DNA of 64,000 nucleotides from Sphingomonas sp. R647 (lineage in GTDB: Bacteria; Pseudomonadota; Alphaproteobacteria; Sphingomonadales; Sphingomonadaceae), in contig NZ_JAIQXT010000009.1 of the NCBI RefSeq assembly GCF_020177055.1, positions 1 to 64,000 on the forward strand, in the 5' to 3' direction. The notes below the pieces were generated by a model that ran no database searches, had not been told where the DNA came from, and saw only the letters and a list, made by a program, of their open reading frames with translations. Shown here in pieces: positions 18,738 through 29,000 of this stretch (positions are counted from its first letter, which is position 1; the number at the start of each line of letters is the position of its first letter). The translations under genes were made by a program, and so were the position numbers.

Positions 18738-20147
18738 TCAGACGTGGATCGGCTTGCCGGTCACCGCCATCGCCGCTTCCTTGATCGCCTCGCTGTGCGT
18801 GGGATGGGCATGGCAGGTGTAGGCGATGTCCTCGCTGGTCGCGCCGAATTCCATCGCCTGCGTCGCTTGGGCGATCATCGTGCCGGCAAGGCTGGTGATG
18901 ATCCACACGCCGAGCACGCGATCGGTCTTGGCGTCGGCGATGACCTTCACGAAACCGTCGGGCTCGTGGTTGGTCTTGGCGCGGCTGTTGCCGGCCATCG
19001 GGAACTTGCCGACCTTGATGTCACCGCCCGATTCTTTGGCCTTTTCCTTGGCCGCTTCTTCGGTCAGGCCGATGCCGGCGATTTCGGGCATGGTGTAGAC
19101 GACCGACGGGATCAGGTCGTGATTCACGATGCCGGTCAGGCCAGCGATATTCTCCGCGACCGCGATCCCCTCATCCTCGGCCTTGTGCGCGAGCATCGGG
19201 CCGGGGACGACGTCGCCGATCGCCCAGATGCCGTCGACTGCGGTCTCGAACTCGTGGCCGATCTCGATCTGGCCGCGCGCGTTGACGGTCAGGCCGGCGG
19301 CTTCGAGGTTGAGGCCGCTCGTGTTCGGGCGGCGGCCGATCGCGACGAGGACATTGTCCGCCTCGATCGTTTCCGCCGCGCCACCCTTGGCGGGTTCGAT
19401 GGTGATGGTGGCCTTGTCGCCATTGACGGCGACGCCAGTGACCTTGGTCCCGGTCTTGAACTCGATGCCCTGCTTCTTGAACAGCTTCTGCGCTTCCTTG
19501 CGCACGTCGCCGTCAAAGCCGGGGAGGATCTGGTCGAGATATTCGACCACGGTCACCTTTGCGCCGACGCGGCGCCACACGCTGCCCAGCTCCAGGCCGA
19601 TCACGCCACCGCCGATGACGACGAGATGCTCGGGCACCTTGGGCAGTTCGAGCGCGCCGGTCGAGTCGATGACGATCTTCTGGTCGACCTCGACGCCGGG
19701 CAGCGGGGTGACGCTGGAGCCGGTGGCGATGACGATGTTCTTCGCGCGGACGGTGCGGTCGCCGACCTGGACTGAGTCCTTGCCGGTGAAGGACGCATAG
19801 CCCTTGAGCCATTCGACCTTGTTCTTCTTGAACAGATATTCGATGCCGCCGGTCAGGCCCTTGACCGCGTCGAGCCGCTGCGCGTGCATCGCGTCGAGAT
19901 CGAGCTCGACGCTGCCGAGCTTGACGCCGAGCTTGGCGAGCGCGCCGCTGGCGGCTTCGTTGTACAGCTCGGACGCGTGCAGCAGCGCCTTGGACGGGAT
20001 GCACCCGACATTGAGGCAGGTGCCGCCCAGCGTCTCACGCCCCTCGGCGCAGGCCACTTTCAGGCCCAGCTGTGCCGCGCGGATTGCCGCGACATAACCG
20101 CCGGGCCCGGCACCGATCACGAGGACGTCGAAGTCGTATTCAGCCAT
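18738..20147 (-). CDS. lpdA: Dihydrolipoyl dehydrogenase (E3)
   Basis: 469 residues. Reoxidises dihydrolipoamide of the 2-oxoglutarate dehydrogenase complex using FAD and NAD. FAD-binding GAGPGGYVAAIRAAQLGL, redox disulfide GGTCLNVGCIPSKALL, NAD-binding VVIGGGVIGLELGSVW and the C-terminal CHAHPTHSEAIKEAAM (catalytic His-Glu) are all present. It is last in the mdh-sucD-odhAB operon, separated from odhB by a small membrane-protein gene. Confidence 0.97.
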   Translation of the reverse strand: MAEYDFDVLVIGAGPGGYVAAIRAAQLGLKVACAEGRETLGGTCLNVGCIPSKALLHASELYNEAASGALAKLGVKLGSVELDLDAMHAQRLDAVKGLTGGIEYLFKKNKVEWLKGYASFTGKDSVQVGDRTVRAKNIVIATGSSVTPLPGVEVDQKIVIDSTGALELPKVPEHLVVIGGGVIGLELGSVWRRVGAKVTVVEYLDQILPGFDGDVRKEAQKLFKKQGIEFKTGTKVTGVAVNGDKATITIEPAKGGAAETIEADNVLVAIGRRPNTSGLNLEAAGLTVNARGQIEIGHEFETAVDGIWAIGDVVPGPMLAHKAEDEGIAVAENIAGLTGIVNHDLIPSVVYTMPEIAGIGLTEEAAKEKAKESGGDIKVGKFPMAGNSRAKTNHEPDGFVKVIADAKTDRVLGVWIITSLAGTMIAQATQAMEFGATSEDIAYTCHAHPTHSEAIKEAAMAVTGKPIHV

Positions 20148-20186
20148 TTTCTACTCCGTTCGCCGTGTCTCGGCGTTTGTCCGGCC

Positions 20187-20339
20187 TCATGCACCGGAGC
20201 AATATGAGCCGCTGCGCTCCCATCGGCCGCCAGCATCAAGGCAAGCGTCGATGAGATTCTCCTTCTGTAGCAGCCATCCACCGGCCAACCCAACCAACAG
20301 GGTCGCGACAGTGATGGCCACGTACAGAACGCGCCGCAC
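20187..20339 (-). CDS. 50-residue single-pass membrane protein
   Basis: A small gene starting at GTG 20339, about 20 bases after the odhB stop and ending 40 bases before lpdA. One N-terminal transmembrane helix (VLYVAITVATLLVGLAGGW) is followed by QKENLIDACLDAGGRWERSG and SYCSGA. The IDxCLDxGGRW...C pattern recurs in small alphaproteobacterial membrane proteins I recall from similar loci, and the two cysteines suggest a periplasmic disulfide. A GGTGAG stretch lies 12 bases upstream of the GTG. Its place inside the TCA operon suggests co-expression with odhB and lpd; no function is known. Confidence 0.6.
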   Translation of the reverse strand: MRRVLYVAITVATLLVGLAGGWLLQKENLIDACLDAGGRWERSGSYCSGA

Positions 20340-20358
20340 GGCTTAGTATCTCACCAAC

Positions 20359-21597
<1,239 letters not shown>

Positions 21598-21623
21598 CTC
21601 GCTGTGTCCTTCCTGGGGAATTC

Positions 21624-24596
21624 TTACGCGCCGGGCTTGCCGGCGGTCTTGGAGTCTTCGGTCGTGCGTGCGCGGCGGATTTCCTCGCGCACATTATGGC
21701 CGAGCGCGTCGGCAACGAGCGCGCCCTGTTCGGCCTGGTGACGCTTCATCAGGCCGGTGGCGGGCGATGCCGCCGGGGCGCGACCGGCATAGCGCGGACG
21801 CTGCGGCTTGATCCCCGCTTCGACCATGCATGCCTCGATATAGGGCTCAACGAAGAACCAGTAGCCATTGTTGCGTGGTTCTTCCTGCGCCCACACCACT
21901 TCCTCGACATTCGGCATGCGCGCGAGGCGCGCAACCAACGGTTCGCCGGGGAAGGGGTAGAGCTGTTCGATGCGGATGATCGCGGTGTTCTTGTCCCCAG
22001 CCGCATCGCGTGCCTCGATCAGGTCATAGGCGACCTTGCCGGTGCACAGCACGACGCGCTTTACGTCGCGATCCGCCGGCGCCGAGGGATCCGAAAGGAT
22101 GCGCATGAAGTGCGTATCGCCCTGGAACTGGTCGGCGGTCGATACTGCCATCTTGTGGCGCAGCAGCGACTTGGGGGTCATCACCACCAGCGGCTTGCGG
22201 AAGCTGCGGTGCATCTGCCGGCGCAGCAGGTGGAAATAGTTCGCCGGCGTGGTGACGTTCGCGACCTGCATATTGTCGCCCGCGCACAGCTGAAGGAAGC
22301 GCTCGGGACGCGCCGAGCTATGCTCGGGGCCCTGACCTTCATACCCGTGCGGGAGCAGCATGACGAGACCGTTGGCGCGCAGCCATTTGGACTCGCCCGA
22401 CGCGATGAACTGGTCGATCATGATCTGCGCGCCGTTGACGAAGTCGCCGAACTGCGCCTCCCACAGCACCAGGCTCTTCGGGTCGGCGAGCGCATAGCCG
22501 TACTCGAAACCGAGCACGCCATATTCGGAGAGCGGGCTGTCCAGCACCTCGAACCGACCGTGCGGGATTTCGTTGAGCGGCACGTATTTGCGCTCGTCGG
22601 TCTGGTCGACCCAGACGGCATGACGCTGGCTGAACGTGCCGCGGCCCGAATCCTGACCCGAGAGGCGGACGCCATAGCCTTCCGACAGCAGCGAGCCGAA
22701 GGCCAAAGCCTCGCCGGTCGCCCAGTCGAAATTCTCGCCCGACTTGAACATGTTCGCCTTGGCATCGAGCACGCGCAGCAGCGTCTTGTGCGGGGTCAGC
22801 CCGTCGGGAACGCTGGTCAGCGTGCGACCGAGACTGTCGAACAGCTTCTTGTCGATGCCGGTTTCGACATTGCGACGCGCACTTTCGGTTTCCACCGGCG
22901 CGCTGAGCCCCGACCAGCGACCGCCGAACCAGTCGGCCTTGTTCGCCTTGTAGGTCGCGCCCGCGCTAAACTCGTCTTCGAGATGCGCGGTGAAGTCGGC
23001 GATGTGCTTGGCCGCAAAGCCGCCATCGATCACGCCCTCGCCCTCAAGCCGCTTGGCATAGAGGTCGGCGACGCCGGGATGGCCCTTGATCTTGGCGTAC
23101 ATCAGCGGCTGGGTGAACGAGGGCTCATCGCCTTCGTTGTGGCCGAAGCGGCGATAGCACCACATGTCGATGACGACGTCGCGCTTGAACTTCTGGCGAT
23201 ATTCGATCGCCATCTTGCACGCGAAGGTCACCGCTTCGGGATCGTCGCCGTTGACGTGGAAGATCGGCGCCATCACGCCCTTTGCCACGTCCGAGGGATA
23301 GGGCGAGGAGCGCGCGAATTGCGGGCTGGTGGTGAAGCCGATCTGGTTGTTGATGATGAAGTGGATGCAGCCACCGGTATTGTAGCCGCGGATGCCCGAG
23401 AAGCCGAGGCACTCCCACACGATCCCCTGACCCGCGAAGGCCGCGTCGCCGTGCAGCAGCACAGGCAGCACCTGCTCGTGGTTCTCAAGGTCGTTGCGGT
23501 TGGTCTGCTGCGCGCGGACCTTGCCGAGCACGACCGGGTCGACCGCCTCAAGGTGGCTGGGGTTGGCGACCAGCGACATATGCACGCTGATCCCGTCGAA
23601 CTCGCGGTCGGTGCTGGTGCCGAGGTGGTACTTCACGTCGCCCGACCCGCCAATGTCGTCGGGGTTGGCCGAGCCGCCGGCAAATTCGTGGAAGATCACG
23701 CGATAGGGCTTGGCCATCACGTTGGCGAGCATGTTGAGGCGGCCGCGATGCGCCATGCCGTACACGATCTCGCGCACGCCATATTGGCCGCCATATTTGA
23801 TGATCGCTTCCATCGCGGGGATCATCGATTCACCGCCATCGAGGCCGAAGCGCTTGGTCCCGACATACTTCTTGCCGAGGAATTTCTCCCACTGCTCGGC
23901 TTCGATCACCTTGGACAGGATCGCCTTCTTGCCATTGGGCGAGAATTCGATCGCCTTGTCCTGGCCCTCGAGCCGCTCCTGCAGGAAGCGGCGCTCCTCG
24001 ACATCGGCGATGTGCATGTATTCGAGGCCGACATTGCCGCAATAATTGCGGCGCAGGATCGCGATCAGCTCGCGGATCGTCGCCTTTTCGAGGCCCAGCG
24101 TGCCGCCCAGGAAGATCGGACGGTCCATGTCGGCTTCGATAAAACCGTGATATTCCGGCGTCAGATCGGCCGGCAGCTCCTGCTTGGCGAGGCCGAGCGG
24201 GTCGAGATTGGCGGCGAGATGGCCGCGCACGCGATAGGTGCGGATCAGCAGCATCGCGCGGATCGAATCATTCGCCGCACGGGCGATGTCGGCGCTCGAT
24301 GCGGCGGGGGCAGGAGCAGCTGCGGGGGCGGGCGCGCCGCCGCGCGCGGGCTTGGGCGCTGGCTCCATCTGGGTCGGGTCGAGCGCTGCGGTCAGCGCGT
24401 CGGTGTCCTTGAGCGGCCAGCGCGGATTGGCCCAGCTCGGGCCGCTCGCGGTGCTTTCCAGCCCTTCGAACCACACGCGCCAGCCGGCTTCCACCGCCGA
24501 CGGATCGGCCTTGAACTTCGCGTACATCGTCTCGACGAAGGCGGGGCTCACGCCACCAGCGATCTCCGCGAAATCCAACCCATCAACGCCCATCAT
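21624..24596 (-). CDS. odhA: 2-oxoglutarate dehydrogenase E1 component
   Basis: 990 residues, standard for SucA/OdhA. Decarboxylates 2-oxoglutarate with thiamine diphosphate. Visible: N-terminal E2-contact region (SPAFVETMYAKFKADPSAVE), active-site histidine region YGMAHRGRLNMLANV, the ThDP-motif stretch GDAAFAGQGIVWECL, RRFGHNEGDEPSFTQPLMY, and the C-terminal LLPHGYEGQGPEHSSARPER. The first residues read MMGVDGLDF; an ATG at 24596 with AAGGA about 5 bases upstream is preferred to the TTG one codon earlier. Transcribed after sucD with a GC-rich hairpin in the 67-base gap. Confidence 0.98.
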   Translation of the reverse strand: MMGVDGLDFAEIAGGVSPAFVETMYAKFKADPSAVEAGWRVWFEGLESTASGPSWANPRWPLKDTDALTAALDPTQMEPAPKPARGGAPAPAAAPAPAASSADIARAANDSIRAMLLIRTYRVRGHLAANLDPLGLAKQELPADLTPEYHGFIEADMDRPIFLGGTLGLEKATIRELIAILRRNYCGNVGLEYMHIADVEERRFLQERLEGQDKAIEFSPNGKKAILSKVIEAEQWEKFLGKKYVGTKRFGLDGGESMIPAMEAIIKYGGQYGVREIVYGMAHRGRLNMLANVMAKPYRVIFHEFAGGSANPDDIGGSGDVKYHLGTSTDREFDGISVHMSLVANPSHLEAVDPVVLGKVRAQQTNRNDLENHEQVLPVLLHGDAAFAGQGIVWECLGFSGIRGYNTGGCIHFIINNQIGFTTSPQFARSSPYPSDVAKGVMAPIFHVNGDDPEAVTFACKMAIEYRQKFKRDVVIDMWCYRRFGHNEGDEPSFTQPLMYAKIKGHPGVADLYAKRLEGEGVIDGGFAAKHIADFTAHLEDEFSAGATYKANKADWFGGRWSGLSAPVETESARRNVETGIDKKLFDSLGRTLTSVPDGLTPHKTLLRVLDAKANMFKSGENFDWATGEALAFGSLLSEGYGVRLSGQDSGRGTFSQRHAVWVDQTDERKYVPLNEIPHGRFEVLDSPLSEYGVLGFEYGYALADPKSLVLWEAQFGDFVNGAQIMIDQFIASGESKWLRANGLVMLLPHGYEGQGPEHSSARPERFLQLCAGDNMQVANVTTPANYFHLLRRQMHRSFRKPLVVMTPKSLLRHKMAVSTADQFQGDTHFMRILSDPSAPADRDVKRVVLCTGKVAYDLIEARDAAGDKNTAIIRIEQLYPFPGEPLVARLARMPNVEEVVWAQEEPRNNGYWFFVEPYIEACMVEAGIKPQRPRYAGRAPAASPATGLMKRHQAEQGALVADALGHNVREEIRRARTTEDSKTAGKPGA

Positions 24597-24621
24597 CAAA
24601 TTCCTTCTACCCCCGGGGAAT

Positions 24622-24651
24622 GGCCGGGCCGCGCGCCGCGCGCACCCGGCC
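24622..24651. repeat. GC-rich hairpin between sucD and odhA
   Basis: GGCCGGG (24622-24628) and CCCGGCC (24645-24651) enclose an internally self-complementary GCGCGC core. No T tract. It could be an attenuator or a processing or stabilising structure that sets the sucD to odhA ratio. Confidence 0.5.
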
Positions 24652-24663
24652 GGGAGTGGTGTG

Positions 24664-25548
24664 TCAGCCCTTCAGCGCTTCAAGCAGCGTTTCGCCGAGC
24701 AGGCTGGGCGACTGCGACACGCGGATGCCCGCTGCCTCCATCGCCGCGATCTTGCTCTCGGCATCGCCCTTGCCGCCCGACACGATCGCGCCGGCATGGC
24801 CCATGCGACGGCCCGGAGGGGCGGTGCGGCCCGCGATGAAGCCGGCCATCGGCTTTTTGCGGCCGCGCTTGGCCTCGTCGATCAGGAACTGCGCGGCCTG
24901 CTCCTCGGCGTCGCCGCCGATTTCGCCGATCATGATGATGCTCTCGGTCGCGTCGTCGGCCAGGAACAGCTCGAGCACGTCGATGAAGTTGGTGCCGTTG
25001 ACCGGATCGCCGCCGATGCCGACAGCGGTGGTCTGACCAAGACCCGCATTGGTCGTCTGGAACACCGCCTCATAGGTCAGCGTGCCCGAGCGCGAGACGA
25101 CGCCGACGCTGCCCTTCGAGAAGATGTTGCCGGGCATGATGCCGATCTTGCACTCGCCCGGCGTCAGCAGGCCGGGGCAGTTCGGGCCGATCAGGCGCGA
25201 CTTGCTGCCCGACAGCGAGCGCTTCACCTTGACCATGTCGAGCACCGGAATGCCTTCGGTGATGCACACGATCAGCGGGATTTCGGCGTCGATCGCCTCA
25301 AGGATCGAGTCCGCAGCGAAGGGCGGCGGAACGTAGATCACCGACGCGTCGGCGCCGGTCTTGCTCTTGGCTTCGGCAACCGTGTCGAACACCGGCAGGC
25401 CGATATGCGTGGTGCCGCCCTTGCCCGGGGTCACGCCGCCGACCATCTGGGTGCCGTATGCCAGCGCCTGCTGGGTGTGGAAGGTGCCGGTCTCACCGGT
25501 CATACCCTGCGTGATGACCTTGGTATTCCGGTCGATGAGAATGGACAT
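24664..25548 (-). CDS. sucD: Succinyl-CoA synthetase alpha subunit
   Basis: 294 residues. Makes succinate and ATP or GTP from succinyl-CoA. N-terminal CoA-binding Rossmann domain (TKVITQGMTGETGTFHTQQA), phosphohistidine-related segments IGPNCPGLLTPGECKIG and RRMGHAGAIVSGGKGDAESK (active-site His). The ATG directly abuts the stop of the preceding secreted-protein gene. The beta-subunit gene sucC, usually immediately upstream in alphaproteobacteria, is not here; the active enzyme must use a sucC encoded elsewhere. Confidence 0.97.
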   Translation of the reverse strand: MSILIDRNTKVITQGMTGETGTFHTQQALAYGTQMVGGVTPGKGGTTHIGLPVFDTVAEAKSKTGADASVIYVPPPFAADSILEAIDAEIPLIVCITEGIPVLDMVKVKRSLSGSKSRLIGPNCPGLLTPGECKIGIMPGNIFSKGSVGVVSRSGTLTYEAVFQTTNAGLGQTTAVGIGGDPVNGTNFIDVLELFLADDATESIIMIGEIGGDAEEQAAQFLIDEAKRGRKKPMAGFIAGRTAPPGRRMGHAGAIVSGGKGDAESKIAAMEAAGIRVSQSPSLLGETLLEALKG

Positions 25549-26142
25549 TCAGAACCCTCCGATAGATTGCGAGACCAGGACCAGGCCCTGGATGCCGTAA
25601 GATGTGCCGAGCGGATGACCGCGCGGGACATAGGTAATTTCAAGTGCGACGCCAGTCTGCCACGGTTCCCACAGACGCTTGGTAGCGGTGCCGTTGGCCT
25701 GAACGCCGGTCGGTGCCTTGCCGACCCAGCCGTCGATCGCTTCGCGCGGCGGTGCAGCGGGCGCGTCGAGGTCATAGGCGCGGCAGCCATCGCCCCAATA
25801 GCCTTCCTTGGCGACGAAGCGACTGGTGACGAGCCAGACGGTGCGGCCGTCAAAGCTGTGGCGGAAGATCTGGCCGGCATAGGTGTCGTCGGGCTCCTCG
25901 GCCTGCACGGCCTTGCGCCCCATTGCCGTGATGCGGGCGATGCGCGGGTCGGCGTCGGCTTCCGCAACTTCGGTCCAGCCCGCAGCCTTGGCGGCGGGGG
26001 CGATCTTGTCGAACGCGGAGTTGCCGTCCGCGCCCTTCAGATCGAAGCACGCCGCCTTGAACGCCGCAAACAGCGGCGATGGCGCAGGGGCGGGTGCCGC
26101 CTGCGCCAAGCCGAATGCTGCGATGAGGGCGGCTGCCGACAT
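25549..26142 (-). CDS. Exported hypothetical protein in the TCA operon
   Basis: 197 residues with a signal peptide (MSAAALIAAFGLAQA). The mature part begins APSPLFAAFKAACFDLKG and contains a second cysteine in YWGDGCRAYDL; such single-pair cysteine proteins are common small periplasmic proteins of sphingomonads. No enzymatic motif is seen. The start overlaps the mdh stop (TGATG) and its stop touches the sucD start, so it is translationally coupled on both sides and takes the place where sucC would be expected. Whether it has any TCA-related role is unknown. Confidence 0.75.
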   Translation of the reverse strand: MSAAALIAAFGLAQAAPAPAPSPLFAAFKAACFDLKGADGNSAFDKIAPAAKAAGWTEVAEADADPRIARITAMGRKAVQAEEPDDTYAGQIFRHSFDGRTVWLVTSRFVAKEGYWGDGCRAYDLDAPAAPPREAIDGWVGKAPTGVQANGTATKRLWEPWQTGVALEITYVPRGHPLGTSYGIQGLVLVSQSIGGF

Positions 26143-27104
26143 CAGGCGAGCGAGCTGTCGATGCCCTTGCAGGCGACGAGCAGTTCCTTGACCGCATCGA
26201 CCGAGACCTGAAGATTGGCCTTGGCCTCATCGTTCAGGTCGATCTCGATCACCTGCTCGACGCCATTCGCGCCGATGATCACGGGCACGCCGACATAGAG
26301 GTCATCGACGCCGTACTGGCCGGTCAGGTGCGCGGCGCAGGGGAGCAGGCGCTTCTGGTCGTACAGATAGGCTTCCGCCATCGCGATGCCGCTGGTGGCG
26401 GGGGCGTAGAAGGCCGAACCGGTCTTGAGCAGGCCGACGATCTCGCCGCCGCCCGAACGGGTGCGCTGAACGATTGCGTCGATCCGCTCCTTGGTCGAGC
26501 GGCCCATCTTGATCAGGTCGGGGATCGGGATGCCCGCGACGGTCGAATATTCGACCACCGGGACCATCGTGTCGCCATGGCCTCCGAGCACGAAGCTGGT
26601 GACTTCCTTGACCGACACCTTGAACTCGTCGGCGAGGAAGTGGCTGAAGCGTGCGCTGTCGAGCACGCCGGCCATGCCGACGACCTTGCTGTGCGGCAGG
26701 CCGGAGAATTCGCGCAGCGCCCACACCATCGCGTCGAGCGGGTTGGTGATGCAGATGACGAAGGCGTCAGGCGCGTTGGCGGCGATGCCTTCACCCACGG
26801 CCTTCATGACCTTGAGGTTGATGCCGAGCAGGTCGTCGCGGCTCATGCCCGGCTTGCGGGCGACGCCGGCGGTGACGATGATGACGTCCGCGCCTGCAAT
26901 GTCGGCATAGTCGTTGGTGCCGGTGATCGTCGCGTCAAAGCCCTCGACCGGGCCGCACTGCGACAGATCCAGTGCCTTGCCCTGCGGAACGCCCTCGACC
27001 ACGTCGAACAGGACGATGTCGCCGAGACCCTTCAGGGCGGCGAGGTGGGCAAGCGTGCCGCCGATATTGCCGGCGCCGATAAGGGCGATTTTCTTGCGGG
27101 CCAA
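26142..27104 (-). CDS. mdh: Malate dehydrogenase
   Basis: 320 residues from a TTG start with GGGAGG 6 bases upstream; this begins exactly at the family start MARKKIALIGAGNIGGTLAH. NAD-dependent oxidation of malate to oxaloacetate. LDH-like MDH motifs: GAGNIGG, TAGVARKPGMSRDDLLGIN (substrate Arg), ITNPLDAMVWAL and the catalytic histidine in VLGGHGDTMVP. The longer frame starting further upstream covers the promoter and is rejected. First gene of the TCA operon. Confidence 0.97.
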   Translation of the reverse strand: MARKKIALIGAGNIGGTLAHLAALKGLGDIVLFDVVEGVPQGKALDLSQCGPVEGFDATITGTNDYADIAGADVIIVTAGVARKPGMSRDDLLGINLKVMKAVGEGIAANAPDAFVICITNPLDAMVWALREFSGLPHSKVVGMAGVLDSARFSHFLADEFKVSVKEVTSFVLGGHGDTMVPVVEYSTVAGIPIPDLIKMGRSTKERIDAIVQRTRSGGGEIVGLLKTGSAFYAPATSGIAMAEAYLYDQKRLLPCAAHLTGQYGVDDLYVGVPVIIGANGVEQVIEIDLNDEAKANLQVSVDAVKELLVACKGIDSSLA

Positions 27105-27176
27105 ATGAGCCTCCCTGAACATGCGTTGGGCGGCCGGTCCTACTATTGGCCGCAGGGACGGGGGCGCCTTAGGCGC

Positions 27177-27182
27177 ATTATA
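27177..27182 (-). promoter_or_regulatory. Candidate -10 box of the mdh operon
   Basis: A perfect TATAAT on the minus strand lies about 75 bases before the mdh start. The expected -35 position reads CAATTC, a poor match, so an activator or extended contacts may be needed. The leader between has a GCGGCC/GGCCGC hairpin. Position and perfection of the -10 are the only evidence. Confidence 0.45.
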
Positions 27183-27256
27183 GAGGCTGGGCAACCGACG
27201 AATTGCCCGCCGTCAAGAAATCTTTGCATCTGCGAATTAGTTGCAATAGACGGCGT

Positions 27257-28870
27257 TCAGGGTGTGCCAGTCAACCGCGCCGCCACTGCCTCCGCCACCT
27301 TGATGCCATCGATCGCGGCGGAGAGGATGCCGCCGGCATAGCCTGCGCCTTCGCCAGCGGGGAACAGGCCGGGGGTGTTCAGGCTCTGCAGGTCGCCGTT
27401 GCGGGTGATGCGGATCGGGCTGGAGGTGCGCGTTTCGACCCCGGTCATGATCGCGTCCGGGTGATCGTAATTGGCGATGCGGCGGCCGAAGATCGGCAGC
27501 GCCTCGCGAAACGCTTCGATCGCGAACGATGGCAGGCAGTCGGACAGGTCGGTCGGGGTCACGCCGGGCTTGTAGCTCGGCACCACTTCGCCGATCGCGG
27601 TCGAGGCGCGGCCGGCGACGAGGTCGCCGACGCGCTGGACCGGCGCGTTGTAGTTGGAGCCGCCAGCGATGTACGCCAGATCCTCGAAGTGGCGCTGGAG
27701 CGCGAGGCCGGCGAGCGGACCGTCGGGATAGTCGCGCGCGGGGTCGATCGCGACGACCAGGCCGGAATTGGCGTTGAATTCGGCGCGCGAATATTGGCTC
27801 ATGCCGTTGGTGACGACGCGCCCCTCTTCGCTGGTCGCGGCGACGACCCGGCCGCCGGGACACATGCAGAAGCTGTAGACGCTGCGCCCGTTCGAGGCGT
27901 GATGCACCACCGAATAGGCGGCGGGGCCGAGATCGGGGTGCTTGGCGCAGTTGCCGAAGCGGGCGGTGTCGATCCACGCCTGGGGATGTTCGATCCGCAC
28001 GCCGATCGCAAACGGCTTGGCCTCGACATGCACGCCGCGGCGGTGGAGCATCTCGAAGGTCGGACGCGCGCTGTGGCCGACCGCGAGCACGACCTGATCG
28101 GTTTCGATGAAGCCGCCGTCGTGCAAATGCAGGCCGCGAATGTTGCGGTTCGCGTCGAGTTCGATGTCGTCGACGCGCGTCTGCCAGCGATATTCGCCGC
28201 CCAGTTCCTCGATCGCCGCGCGCATGCTTTCGACCATGGTGACGAGGCGGAAGGTGCCGATATGCGGGTGCGCCTCCCAGAGAATGTCGTCGGGTGCGCC
28301 GGCCTTGACGAACTCCTCCAGCACCTTGCGGCCGAGGAAGCGGGGATCCTTGACCCGGCAATAGAGCTTGCCGTCGGAAAAGGTGCCCGCGCCGCCCTCT
28401 CCGAACTGGACATTGCTGTCGGGGTTGAGCTCGCTGCGCCGCCACAGACCCCAGGTGTCCTTGGTCCGCTGGCGCACCACCTTGCCGCGATCGAGGATGA
28501 TCGGGCGGAATCCCATTTGTGCGAGGATCAGGCCCGCGAAGATGCCGCACGGACCCGCGCCGATGACGACCGGGCGCTTGCCGGACCAGCCGGGAGGGGC
28601 AGTGACCGGGGGGCGATAGCCCATGTCGGGGGTGGGGCGGACGTCCTTGTCGTCGGGGAAGCGGGCCAGCACCGCGGCCTCGTCGGCGAGGTCGAGGTCG
28701 AAAGTATAGACGAGCTGAATCGCGTTGCGGCGGCGCGCGTCGTTGCCGCGCTTGAACAGGGTCCAGCCGATCAGGTCGGCCCGTGCGATGCCGAGCCGGT
28801 CGCAGATCGCGGCGGGGATGGCTTCGGGTGCGTGGTTCAGCGGGAGGTTGAGGCCGGAGAGACGGAGCAT
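27257..28870 (-). CDS. FAD-dependent dehydrogenase (COG2509 type)
   Basis: 537 residues. An N-terminal domain of about 100 residues (MLRLSGLNLPLNHAPEAIPA, with RRRNAIQLVYTFDLDL) precedes a Rossmann FAD site VVIGAGPCGIFAGLILAQMG and NVQFGEGGAGTFSDGKLYCR, followed by VLAVGHSARPTFEML and GEGAGYAGGILSAAIDGIKV near the end. This is the layout of COG2509 uncharacterised FAD dehydrogenases; substrate unknown. Transcribed toward mdh on the same strand, with a separate promoter between them. The start ATG is the first residue of the conserved N-domain. Confidence 0.88.
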   Translation of the reverse strand: MLRLSGLNLPLNHAPEAIPAAICDRLGIARADLIGWTLFKRGNDARRRNAIQLVYTFDLDLADEAAVLARFPDDKDVRPTPDMGYRPPVTAPPGWSGKRPVVIGAGPCGIFAGLILAQMGFRPIILDRGKVVRQRTKDTWGLWRRSELNPDSNVQFGEGGAGTFSDGKLYCRVKDPRFLGRKVLEEFVKAGAPDDILWEAHPHIGTFRLVTMVESMRAAIEELGGEYRWQTRVDDIELDANRNIRGLHLHDGGFIETDQVVLAVGHSARPTFEMLHRRGVHVEAKPFAIGVRIEHPQAWIDTARFGNCAKHPDLGPAAYSVVHHASNGRSVYSFCMCPGGRVVAATSEEGRVVTNGMSQYSRAEFNANSGLVVAIDPARDYPDGPLAGLALQRHFEDLAYIAGGSNYNAPVQRVGDLVAGRASTAIGEVVPSYKPGVTPTDLSDCLPSFAIEAFREALPIFGRRIANYDHPDAIMTGVETRTSSPIRITRNGDLQSLNTPGLFPAGEGAGYAGGILSAAIDGIKVAEAVAARLTGTP

Positions 28871-28908
28871 GAGGGGGCTTTAGAGGGGAATGGTGCGGTT
28901 TCCAATTC

Positions 28909-28929
28909 CTCCCCTGCGGGGCAGGGGAG
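28909..28929. repeat. CTCCCCTGC hairpin upstream of the transporter gene
   Basis: A 9-bp perfect stem (CTCCCCTGC, GGG loop) in the region between the divergent oxidoreductase and transporter genes. It resembles the other CCTCCCC palindromes of the window and is the only one lying between divergent genes, so it is not a terminator for either. Confidence 0.55.
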
Positions 28930-29000
28930 CAACGGCTTGCCCCTTGCCGACCCCTACCAACCCGTTAAACCTCTCATCCAAGGGAAGTGGGGGATTGCGA

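Noticed and set aside
21696..24839. A 1047-codon open frame on the plus strand opposite odhA
   Set aside because: It mirrors the codon periodicity of odhA, is full of Arg/His/Asp low-complexity sequence with no domain, and has no ribosome site. It is a shadow of the GC-rich real gene.
27105..27194. N-terminal extension of malate dehydrogenase
   Set aside because: It covers a perfect TATAAT and a leader hairpin, and the family starts exactly at the TTG with GGGAGG upstream.
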